DNA from: Halanaerobiales bacterium
Lineage (GTDB): Bacteria > Bacillota > Halanaerobiia > Halanaerobiales > M55B127
Assembly: GCA_021736965.1 (NCBI GenBank)
Contig: JAIPEV010000100.1
Location: 1-6,515, forward strand
Length of the DNA stretch: 6,515 nucleotides
Reading direction: 5' to 3'
In this document: piece after piece, positions 1 through 6,184 of the stretch
How positions within the stretch are numbered: the first letter of the stretch is position 1
How the letters are laid out: every line of letters starts with the position of its first letter
Program-made: the position numbers and the translations under genes
Notes under the pieces: model-generated
Seen by the model: only the letters and a program-made list of their open reading frames with translations
Database searches by the model: none
Told to the model about the DNA's origin: nothing

Positions 1-39
1 GCAAAAATGGGAACATCAGATGTAGTAGATGAGGTGTAA
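1..39 (+). CDS. C-terminal end of an upstream gene (partial)
   Basis: Reading from base 1, 12 codons (AKMGTSDVVDEV) lead to a TAA at 37-39. The other two forward frames hit stops within this stretch. The stop lies 2 bases before the ATG of the CoA-transferase A subunit, whose Shine-Dalgarno site (GAGGTG, 31-36) sits inside these last codons. This is the spacing expected of translationally linked genes in one operon. Too little is visible to name the product. The call rests only on the open frame and the tight junction. Confidence 0.5.
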   Translation, partial: AKMGTSDVVDEV

Positions 40-41
40 AT

Positions 42-965
42 ATGAATAATAAAGTTTTGACTATTAAAGAGGCAGTCAACAAGATACCTGATTCAAAAGC
101 AAGATTGGCATTAGGAGGATTTGCAATAACAAGATGTCCTATTGCATTCGTAAATGAGATTATTAGACAGAAAAAAGAGAAGTTAGACCTTTATCAGATT
201 ATAGGAAGTATGGACTCTGATTTATTAGTAGGTAGCGGATGTGTTAAAAAGTACTCCTATAGTGGAGGATCCCTAGATAGATTTGGAAGAATTGAAAGAA
301 TAAATCAGGCAATTGCCAATAACGAGATTGAAGTTAGAGAATATTCAGGTTTAAGTATGTCACTGAGGTTTTTAGCAGGATCATACAGCATGCCCTTTGT
401 TCCTTCAAAAACATTATTAGGAACTGACATTTTAAATAATTTATTAAAAAAGGGAGAAAAAGATGTCGTTGTAAGTAAATCTCCTTTTTCAGATGAAAAA
501 TGGGTATATTTAAAGGCATTACAACCTGATTATGCTATAATCCATGCTCAGTATGCAGACCAAAAGGGTAATGTCATAATTGAAGGTCCAAAATGGGATA
601 TGGAAATGGCAAAAGCAGCTAAAAACCTTTTTGTAACTGTAGAAAAAATTGTATCAAATGAGTATATAAAAAATAATGTAGAGAAAGTAACCATACCTGC
701 ATTGTATACAACAGGTGTTATTGAAGCACCTTATGGAGCCTTCCCTACAAGTGTATATAACTTCTATGATTATGGAAGTGATGCTTTAAAAGAGTATGCA
801 AAAATTAATAGAAATGATCAGGACTTTGAAAAATATAAAAATGAAAATATCTTAGGTACAGATAATCATTATCAATATTTGAATAAAATTTGTGATATTG
901 AAGGATTATTAAATAGACAAGCAATTCCCGATTATGGATATCAGCCTCAAAGGGGGAGTAAATAA
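42..965 (+). CDS. Class I CoA-transferase, subunit A (GctA/IpdA-like)
   Basis: This is the alpha subunit of a two-subunit class I CoA-transferase of the glutaconate CoA-transferase type. Such enzymes move CoA from an acyl-CoA donor to a carboxylate in the cytoplasm. The 307 residues match the family's usual length and order of conserved blocks: a glycine-rich start (GGFAITRCP, 25-33), DLLVGSGCV (60-68), a GTD motif (127-129), the PDYAIIHAQYADQKGN block (162-177), and APYGAFPTSVYNFYDY near the C-terminus (229-244). The ATG at 42 is supported by GAGGTG 5 bases upstream. Its stop shares one base with the start of subunit B, as expected for a heteromer made in equal amounts. Family membership is secure. 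The acid it acts on is not: glutaconate, 3-oxo acids and ring-cleavage products are all handled by relatives. IpdA-type hydrolases also look similar, but the catalytic residue seen in subunit B favours a true transferase. Confidence 0.9.
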   Translation: MNNKVLTIKEAVNKIPDSKARLALGGFAITRCPIAFVNEIIRQKKEKLDLYQIIGSMDSDLLVGSGCVKKYSYSGGSLDRFGRIERINQAIANNEIEVREYSGLSMSLRFLAGSYSMPFVPSKTLLGTDILNNLLKKGEKDVVVSKSPFSDEKWVYLKALQPDYAIIHAQYADQKGNVIIEGPKWDMEMAKAAKNLFVTVEKIVSNEYIKNNVEKVTIPALYTTGVIEAPYGAFPTSVYNFYDYGSDALKEYAKINRNDQDFEKYKNENILGTDNHYQYLNKICDIEGLLNRQAIPDYGYQPQRGSK

Positions 966-1729
966 TGTCTAATAAAGATTATACTACAAATGCGCTAATG
1001 GCAGTAACAGCTTCGAGACTACTTGAAGATAATCAAAATGTTGTTGTTGGTTTAGGTCTACCACAGATAGCTACTTTACTTGCCCAGTATATGCATGCCC
1101 CCAATATTAATATTATATATGAGATTGGAGTTATTAATCCCGAAGCTGTTGAAATGGGAGTTGGAATTGCAGATCCTCGTTTATGGTATAAGTCTGAGCA
1201 TTTTACCAGTTTCGCTGGAACTTTAGGTGGACTATTACAGAGAGGAAAGGTTGATGTTGGTTTTCTAGGTGGCTTACAGGTTGATAAGTATGGTAATTTA
1301 AACTCAACATTAATTGAAAAGGAAGATGGTATTAGACATTTTACTGGTAGTGGCGGTGCAGCTGATATAGCTACATATTCTAAAAACATATTAGCAATTA
1401 TGAAACATCAGAAAAGAAAGATCGTTGATACTGTTGATTATCTTACAAGTGTTGGATACTTAAGAGGAGATAATTCGAGACAAGATGAAGGCATTCCGGG
1501 TTGTGAAAATATAACCATTATTACAAACAAATGTGTATTTACTTTTGAGAGAGGTTCAAAACAGATTAAATTAGAATCAATTCATCCTGGAATTGAATTA
1601 AAAGAATTAAAGGAAAGCACAGGTTGTGATTTTGTAGTTCCAGAACAAATTAAATTAACAGATGAACCTACAGATAAAGAGATTAAATTATTGGATACTA
1701 AAGTAGACCCTAATCATTTGTACATCTAA
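965..1729 (+). CDS. Class I CoA-transferase, subunit B (GctB-like)
   Basis: This is the beta subunit partner of the preceding gene, 254 residues, a normal length for GctB/IpdB-type proteins. Visible blocks are GLGLPQIATLLA (29-40), IIYEIGVINPE (50-60), GFLGGLQVDKYGNLN (99-113), FTGSGGAADIA (126-136) and SIHPGIELKELKESTG (205-220). Glu53 in the YEIG motif falls where the catalytic glutamate of Acidaminococcus glutaconate CoA-transferase lies (beta Glu54 in the literature); this glutamate forms the covalent CoA thioester. Its presence argues for a working transferase rather than an IpdB-type hydrolase, which lacks it. The ATG overlaps the TAA of subunit A (TAATG), and a GGGGGAG Shine-Dalgarno site (952-958) lies 6 bases before it. 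The substrate is unknown; the transporter downstream suggests an imported carboxylate or its breakdown product. Confidence 0.9.
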   Translation: MSNKDYTTNALMAVTASRLLEDNQNVVVGLGLPQIATLLAQYMHAPNINIIYEIGVINPEAVEMGVGIADPRLWYKSEHFTSFAGTLGGLLQRGKVDVGFLGGLQVDKYGNLNSTLIEKEDGIRHFTGSGGAADIATYSKNILAIMKHQKRKIVDTVDYLTSVGYLRGDNSRQDEGIPGCENITIITNKCVFTFERGSKQIKLESIHPGIELKELKESTGCDFVVPEQIKLTDEPTDKEIKLLDTKVDPNHLYI

Positions 1730-1790
1730 ATTTAAGTTTTAATCAAGGTTATTATCTTAGAGAAATGAGTAGTATATGTATTTATTAAAC

Positions 1791-1798
1791 GGAGGTGA
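1791..1798 (+). promoter_or_regulatory. Ribosome binding site GGAGGTGA that decides the tctC start
   Basis: GGAGGTGA is a near-perfect complement of the 16S rRNA 3' end, but no ATG or TTG follows at a usable distance. The only conventional start codon, GTG at 1795, lies inside the site itself and has no other Shine-Dalgarno upstream. The in-frame codons at 1804 and 1807 are both ATT, 8 and 11 bases after GGAGG. An in-frame TAA at 1786-1788 rules out an earlier start. The site therefore points to an AUU start, or to a mutated or misread ATG. Confidence 0.65.
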
Positions 1799-2826
1799 GT
1801 TATATTATTAAATTTAAAAGGTATTTAATTTCTACAATATTGGTAATAAGCTTATTGTTGGTTGCTTTTACTCCTGGCACAGTTAATGCGGAATATCCTG
1901 AAAGAAGTATCAATGTTTTCATAGGATTTTCAGCAGGTGGTCCAACCGATGTTATTGGTAGAGGTGTTGTCCCATTATTAGAAGAAGAACTTGATGTAGG
2001 TATGGGTATAACAAATATGCCTGGTGCTGCTAGTGCTACAGCTGGTAGACATGTATTGAATCAAAAAGCAGATGGATATTCTCTATTTTTTGGTTCAGAA
2101 GCTATGTCTGTATGGCAAACTATGGGTATTAATGAAGAGCTAAATCCATATGAAGACTTCTATCCAGTAAAATTAGTAGCTGAGGCAACTCCAGTACTTG
2201 CTGTCCCACCAAATTCAGAATTTGATTCAGCAGAAGAATTTGTAGACTATGCTATTGAAAATCCTGGTGAACTGAGAATAGGTACTGCAGGTCCTGGTAC
2301 TGTTCCTCATGTATCTGGTCTAATATTAGAAAAACAACTTGGAGCTGAGTTCACTTTTGTACCATATCAAGGTGGAGCTCCAGCAGTTACAGCAGTTATG
2401 GGTAGTCAAGTAGATGCTACAATCGAAATGGTACAGTCAATGGTTGAAGCACATAAAGCAAATAAATTAAAAATTCTAGCTACCTTTACAAATGAACCCC
2501 TAAAAGGATTAGAAAGTATTCCTACTTTTGGAGATCAGTTCCCAGAATTACAAAGTTATCTACCATATGGTCCATACTTTGGACTATTTGCTAGTAAAGA
2601 TCTTCCACAAGATGTAAAAGATAAATTAGAAAGTGCTATGAATAAGGTTATTGCTACCCAAAGATGGGATGAATACTGTGAAAAATTCTATCTAACACAG
2701 ATTGATTATAGTGGAGAAGAAGCAGTCGATTATCTAAGAGGATGGACTTCTAGAGCAGCTTGGGTACTTTATGATACCGGAGCAGCTAAAAATTCACCAG
2801 CAGAATTTAATATTCCGAAACCATAA
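1795..2826 (+). CDS. tctC: Tripartite tricarboxylate transporter substrate-binding protein (TctC family)
   Basis: This is the extracytoplasmic solute receptor of a TTT-type carboxylate transporter. Numbered from GTG 1795 (343 residues), it has a basic N-terminus (KFKR), a hydrophobic core (about 11-25) and a likely signal peptidase I site after VNA (30-32). There is no lipobox cysteine, so the protein should be free rather than lipid-anchored. The mature part shows the TctC pattern: YPERSINVFIGFSAGGPTDV (34-53), NMPGAAS (74-80), KADGYSL (91-97), GTAGPGTVPHVSG (163-175) and VPYQGGAPAV (189-198). The mature chain is acidic, about 43 Asp/Glu to 21 Lys/Arg by hand count. The true start is probably one of the ATT codons at 1804 or 1807, giving MIKFKR or MKFKR; GTG 1795 is kept as the conventional limit. 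Membrane partners TctB and TctA follow after a ferredoxin gene. The ligand is likely an organic acid, identity unknown. Confidence 0.93.
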   Translation: MSYIIKFKRYLISTILVISLLLVAFTPGTVNAEYPERSINVFIGFSAGGPTDVIGRGVVPLLEEELDVGMGITNMPGAASATAGRHVLNQKADGYSLFFGSEAMSVWQTMGINEELNPYEDFYPVKLVAEATPVLAVPPNSEFDSAEEFVDYAIENPGELRIGTAGPGTVPHVSGLILEKQLGAEFTFVPYQGGAPAVTAVMGSQVDATIEMVQSMVEAHKANKLKILATFTNEPLKGLESIPTFGDQFPELQSYLPYGPYFGLFASKDLPQDVKDKLESAMNKVIATQRWDEYCEKFYLTQIDYSGEEAVDYLRGWTSRAAWVLYDTGAAKNSPAEFNIPKP

Positions 2827-2845
2827 TCATCTAATGGATAAATTT

Positions 2846-2876
2846 AAAAACTAGAAATGTTACATGATTAGTTTTT
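2846..2876 (+). terminator. Weak stem-loop after tctC, possible attenuator or mRNA 3' end
   Basis: AAAAACTA (2846-2853) is complementary to TAGTTTTT (2869-2876), giving an 8-bp stem with a 15-base loop, 20 bases after the tctC stop. The 3' arm ends in five T. Only one pair is C-G, so the hairpin is weak for an intrinsic terminator. A partial stop here would fit binding-protein operons in which the receptor is made in excess over the membrane subunits. This role is inferred. Confidence 0.3.
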
Positions 2877-2952
2877 CAAAATATATATCTACTCATTTCT
2901 CTATTTTTTTTATATTAAATCAAATGATTAGTATTAAGATTAAACAAAAAGT

Positions 2953-2986
2953 TAGTGGTAATTTAAATTTATAAATGTAGTGGTAA
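2953..2986 (+). repeat. Short direct repeat TAGTGGTAA upstream of the ferredoxin gene
   Basis: TAGTGGTAA occurs at 2953-2961 and again at 2978-2986, 25 bases apart, and a third GGTAA lies at 2996-3000 just before the ferredoxin Shine-Dalgarno site. The spacing is near two and a half helical turns. It could be an operator or a chance repeat in AT-rich DNA. No convincing -35/-10 pair was found around it. Confidence 0.25.
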
Positions 2987-3013
2987 AATTATATTGGTAA
3001 AGGAGTTGTTTTT

Positions 3014-3193
3014 ATGTTAATAATAGACGAAGAAATATGTATTGGTTGTGGGGTCTGTGTCACAATATGTCCTACTGATTCAATGTCAGTAAATGATCAA
3101 GGAATAGCAGAATATAAAAAAGAGAGTTGTATTGAATGTTTTGAATGTATTGAGATATGTGTACAGGATGCCATATCTAGATCAGATGATTAA
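3014..3193 (+). CDS. Small 2[4Fe-4S] ferredoxin-like protein
   Basis: This 59-residue protein carries two four-cysteine cluster motifs: C9-x2-C12-x2-C15-x3-C19-Pro and C39-x2-C42-x2-C45-x3-C49. This is the classical layout of clostridial-type bacterial ferredoxins, small cytoplasmic low-potential electron carriers. The proline that normally follows the last cysteine of a motif is present in the first (ICPTD) but replaced by valine in the second (ICVQD). The start is well supported: AGGAG (3001-3005) lies 8 bases before ATG 3014. The gene sits between tctC and tctB, inside a transporter operon that does not itself need electrons, and 22 bases before tctB. It may serve an enzyme of the same pathway, such as a reductase or the reactivation of the corrinoid protein encoded downstream. 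That partner is inferred. Confidence 0.9.
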   Translation: MLIIDEEICIGCGVCVTICPTDSMSVNDQGIAEYKKESCIECFECIEICVQDAISRSDD

Positions 3194-3215
3194 ATGGTAG
3201 GAGGTATAATATATT

Positions 3216-3728
3216 ATGGGTTTGAATATATTTGATAAAATATCATTTTTATTAGTATTTATAACTGAAGCTTTATTAGTAGGTGATATAGCATATAAGG
3301 TTGGTTTTGACGATTTTCAAATATTCACTAAAGATTCACCTTTGTTATTTCCCTTTCTGTTAAGTATAATCCTGGGAATATGTGTAGTATTTTTATTTAT
3401 AAGATTATATAATAAAATGATGGAAAGTAAAGATAAACAAAAAATTAATAAGCAAGAAGATACTTCAATTATTTTTGGTTCTTCTGACAACAAAATAAGT
3501 AAGTCTTTAATCATTTTTCTACTGATATTTATTATATATAGTATTTTCTTACCAATGTTTCATTTTCTAATTGCTACTATAATTTTTGTATTTATTACGA
3601 TGACAATTTTAAATGAGTCTCAAGAGAGTATAAAAAAGAAAGCATTAAAATCACTTGCTATTTCTATAGTAGCTGTTCCATTGATATACTATATTTTCTA
3701 TAATGTATTTGAAGTTGTATTTCCATAA
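3216..3728 (+). CDS. tctB: Tripartite tricarboxylate transporter small membrane subunit (TctB family)
   Basis: This 170-residue, very hydrophobic protein is the small membrane subunit that pairs with TctA in the cytoplasmic membrane. Hydrophobic segments lie at about 8-27, 42-64, 97-113, 115-132 and 146-166, with a charged cytoplasmic-type linker rich in Lys, Asp and Glu between the second and third (about 65-96). SPLLFPFLLSIILG (41-54) corresponds to the family's GPxFFP-like stretch after the first helix. TctB sequences are poorly conserved, so the call rests on size, topology, this motif and position directly before tctA. ATG 3216 follows AGGAGG (3199-3204) at 11 bases. The stop lies 15 bases before the tctA start. 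Confidence 0.88.
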   Translation: MGLNIFDKISFLLVFITEALLVGDIAYKVGFDDFQIFTKDSPLLFPFLLSIILGICVVFLFIRLYNKMMESKDKQKINKQEDTSIIFGSSDNKISKSLIIFLLIFIIYSIFLPMFHFLIATIIFVFITMTILNESQESIKKKALKSLAISIVAVPLIYYIFYNVFEVVFP

Positions 3729-3743
3729 GAGGAGGCTTAGTTA

Positions 3744-5213
3744 ATGATAAGTTTTACGATTATTTTATATAATTTAGTAGGAGTTATAATTGGTTTTATT
3801 ATGGGATCTATGCCTGGCCTAACAGTTACTATGACAATGACTTTGATAGTTTCTTTAACTTTTGGCTTTGGTATGGAAACAGCTTTAGCTTTTATAGTTG
3901 GAGCTTTTGCTGGTGGAATAGCAGGTGGCTCATTATCTGCGATTGCATTAAATATTCCCGGAACTGCAGCATCTGTTGCTACTACCTTTGATGGTCATCC
4001 TCTTAAAAACAGGGGAGAAGCTGCAACAGCCTTAGGAGTTGCACTGTTTGCAAGTACAATTGGTGGTTTAATGAGTATAGTCTTTTTAGCAATAATAGGT
4101 CCAATTATAGGTGATTTAGCTTTAAGTTTTGGTTCTCAAGAATACTTATTTTTAACATTATGGGGGCTAAGTTTAATTGCCTTTTTAAGCAAAGGAGACT
4201 TTATAAAAGGGATTATTAGTGCCTGTTTAGGTTTGTTTGTTGGAACAATCGGAATGGATCCAATCACGGGTGCTATGAGATTAACCTTTGGTTCTGATAT
4301 GTTAATGGGTGGAGTTCATTTTGTAGTAGCTATGATAGGTTTATTTGGTATGAAAGAAGTATTAGTTAACCTTGATAGAAAGGCTGATTTTTCAGTTAGT
4401 AAGGATAATTTTAAATTTTCGAAACTGTTACCAAAGTTTAATGACATATATAAATCAACCCTCAAACCAATTTTATGGTGTGGTCCAATCGGTTCAATTA
4501 TTGGTTTAATACCTGGTACAGGTGGAGATATAGGTTCTTTAGTTGGTTATGGCTTTACAAAACAAATAATGAAAAATCCCAGTAGACCTTTTGGAGAAGG
4601 TGCTTATGAAGGTGTAGCAGCTCCAGAAATGGCAAATCATTCAGCAATGGGTGGAGCTTACACAACTATGTTAACTCTGGGGATTCCTGGTGATTCAGTG
4701 ACAGCCGTTATTTTAGGTTCTTTTTACTTACATGGTTTACAACCTGGTCCAACTTTTATGATTACTGAAAGAAAATATTTTTATCTAATTATTGCATTAT
4801 TGGGTATTGGAACGATCTTTACATATCTAGTTGGACTACTTGGAAGTAATGCTATGTTGAGGGTTTTAAGTATTCCGCGTTGGGTATTGTTACCTTTTAT
4901 TGCAATCTTATGTGTAATAGGTAGTTATGCTTTACAAAATAACTTAAATCATGTATACATGATGATTGGGTTTGGTGTCTTAGGTTATCTGTTTGATAAG
5001 GCCAAGTTCCCAGTCAGCCCGATAATACTTGGGATAATTCTGGGGCCTATTGTCGAGCGTAGTTTCAGACAAGCCCTAATTAATACTGGTAGTGTGTCTA
5101 GTTTATTAATGTCTTTTGTAACAAGACCTATAACATTAATTATAATCATACTTATTGTTGGTTCATTTATTTTCCAGTCATCAATATTTGGTACTGTATT
5201 AGAAGAAAAATAA
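3744..5213 (+). CDS. tctA: Tripartite tricarboxylate transporter large membrane subunit (TctA family)
   Basis: This is the main translocating subunit of the TTT transporter, 489 residues with about a dozen membrane segments; TTT systems are thought to be driven by an ion gradient rather than ATP. The two family signature halves are clear. The first has GSMPGL (21-26), NIPGTAAS (70-77) and DGHPLKNRGEAATALG (83-98). The second has GPIGSIIGLIPGTGGD (247-262), FGEGAYEGVAAPEMAN (283-298), LGIPGD (312-317) and GLQPGP (331-336). The paired PG motifs reflect the internal duplication of the family. A common ANNA motif reads ANHS here (297-300), a modest variation. AGGAGG (3730-3735) lies 8 bases before the ATG. 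The gene completes the transporter with tctC and tctB; the imported compound is presumably a carboxylate but cannot be identified. Confidence 0.95.
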   Translation: MISFTIILYNLVGVIIGFIMGSMPGLTVTMTMTLIVSLTFGFGMETALAFIVGAFAGGIAGGSLSAIALNIPGTAASVATTFDGHPLKNRGEAATALGVALFASTIGGLMSIVFLAIIGPIIGDLALSFGSQEYLFLTLWGLSLIAFLSKGDFIKGIISACLGLFVGTIGMDPITGAMRLTFGSDMLMGGVHFVVAMIGLFGMKEVLVNLDRKADFSVSKDNFKFSKLLPKFNDIYKSTLKPILWCGPIGSIIGLIPGTGGDIGSLVGYGFTKQIMKNPSRPFGEGAYEGVAAPEMANHSAMGGAYTTMLTLGIPGDSVTAVILGSFYLHGLQPGPTFMITERKYFYLIIALLGIGTIFTYLVGLLGSNAMLRVLSIPRWVLLPFIAILCVIGSYALQNNLNHVYMMIGFGVLGYLFDKAKFPVSPIILGIILGPIVERSFRQALINTGSVSSLLMSFVTRPITLIIIILIVGSFIFQSSIFGTVLEEK

Positions 5214-5247
5214 AGTTAAATAACTCTATACTTTAAGAAGTTCTAAC

Positions 5248-6084
5248 ATGAAAATAATAGTATTAGTTGAAAACAATACATTAATGGATAATTTTTATAA
5301 AGGTGAACCAGGATTATCTATTTTAATAGAAGATGAAGAAAAAAAGATACTATTAGATACAGGTTATTCAGGAGTATTTCTTGATAATGCACTTTGGATG
5401 GGTTATGATTTGCTAGATCTAGATTATATTGTTTTATCCCATAGCCATTTTGATCACACTTGGGGATTAAACAGATTAATTTCATATTATGTGAATAAAA
5501 AAGCAGCTGGTATAAAACTTACAATTCCTGAAATTATAACTCATCCCTCTACATTTAATAAAAGGACTATCAAAAAGTTTGATGATATAAGTCCCATTCT
5601 TACTGAACAGAAGTTAAGAAGTTACTTCTCTGTTACTTTGACAAAGAAGGAGTACTTTATTACAGATGACCTTGTATATTTAGGTTATATTGAAAGAAAT
5701 AATAGTTTTGAGGCACAAAACCCGATAGGGAAAGTAATAGTTGATGGCAAAGAAGTTGATGATTATGTAAAAGAAGATTCTGCTTTAGCATATAATACAA
5801 AAGATGGGCTAATAATTATAACAGGATGTTCACATGCCGGTATTTGTAATATAGTTGAAAGGGCAAAATCAATATTTAATCAAAGTAAGGTGCTAGATAT
5901 AATTGGTGGGTTTCATTTAATGAATCCAGACAATAAACAGTTAGAGATGACTATTGACTACCTTAAAAGATTAAAACCTATCCATATACATCCCTGCCAC
6001 TGTACAGATTTCCAATCTAGGGCAGAAATTAATAAAATAATTAATATTCCCGAAATTGGAGTTGGTTATACCCTTACTTTTTAG
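5248..6084 (+). CDS. Metallo-beta-lactamase-fold metal-dependent hydrolase (COG1237 type)
   Basis: This is a 278-residue cytoplasmic protein with the MBL fold. It has the metal-binding motif SHSHFDH (64-70: His65, His67, Asp69, His70), a further ligand candidate in GCSHAG (193-198, His196), GGFHL (220-224) and PCHC (249-252, His251). The N-terminal LVEN...GLSILIE...ILLDTG pattern and the GCSHAG motif are typical of COG1237, which includes enzymes annotated as dihydropterin ribofuranosyl-aminobenzene phosphate synthases; most bacterial members have no proven reaction. The gene lies 34 bases after tctA and before the corrinoid protein gene, so a role in the same pathway, perhaps with a pterin, thioester or ester substrate, is possible but unproven. 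Its ribosome binding site is weak (AAGAAG, 5235-5240), so it may be expressed less than its neighbours. The ATG at 5248 is the natural start because LVEN follows directly as in relatives. Confidence 0.88.
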   Translation: MKIIVLVENNTLMDNFYKGEPGLSILIEDEEKKILLDTGYSGVFLDNALWMGYDLLDLDYIVLSHSHFDHTWGLNRLISYYVNKKAAGIKLTIPEIITHPSTFNKRTIKKFDDISPILTEQKLRSYFSVTLTKKEYFITDDLVYLGYIERNNSFEAQNPIGKVIVDGKEVDDYVKEDSALAYNTKDGLIIITGCSHAGICNIVERAKSIFNQSKVLDIIGGFHLMNPDNKQLEMTIDYLKRLKPIHIHPCHCTDFQSRAEINKIINIPEIGVGYTLTF

Positions 6085-6110
6085 CAAATTTAATCTAAGG
6101 TAATATAACC
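6064..6110 (+). repeat. Imperfect inverted repeat across the hydrolase stop codon
   Basis: GGTTATA (6064-6070) pairs with TATAACC (6104-6110), and inside it CCTTA (6072-6076) pairs with TAAGG (6096-6100). The result is a 12-bp stem with a small asymmetric internal bulge (1 against 3 bases) and a 19-base loop containing the hydrolase TAG stop. No T-run follows, so it is not a standard terminator. It could be an mRNA processing or stability element, or a protein-binding site between the hydrolase and the corrinoid gene. Confidence 0.4.
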
Positions 6111-6184
6111 TAATCTTTGATAAATATCTTATAAATTAAAAATTCAGAAAATTATAAACTATACTATATTAGGAGTGATAAGAA

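Noticed and set aside
334..519. 61-codon open frame on the minus strand inside CoA-transferase subunit A
   Set aside because: It lies wholly opposite a well-conserved gene, resembles no family I recognise, and its composition is that of an antisense shadow.
1033..1389. 118-codon open frame on the minus strand inside CoA-transferase subunit B
   Set aside because: It is antisense to the most conserved blocks of subunit B, including the YEIG catalytic motif, and has no recognisable domain.
2918..2929. AATCA-AA-TGATT dyad as a CRP/FNR-type operator
   Set aside because: The half-site order and 2-base spacing do not match the FNR/CRP consensus, and no promoter is recognisable beside it.
3317..3514. 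65-codon open frame on the minus strand inside tctB
   Set aside because: Its hydrophobic look is explained by reading the reverse of a gene coding for membrane helices; no independent support.
5214..5225. AGTTA-AA-TAACT palindrome just after the tctA stop
   Set aside because: A 5-bp AT-rich stem with a 2-base centre is too small to form a stable hairpin and is common by chance in such DNA.
6085..6184. Cobalamin riboswitch or a sigma-A promoter ahead of the corrinoid gene
   Set aside because: The gap is too short for a B12 riboswitch and shows no B12-box-like sequence. TTAAAA (6136-6141) with TATACT (6160-6165) has 18-base spacing, but transcription would begin inside the Shine-Dalgarno site. 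TTGATA (6117-6122) has no -10 at a proper distance.
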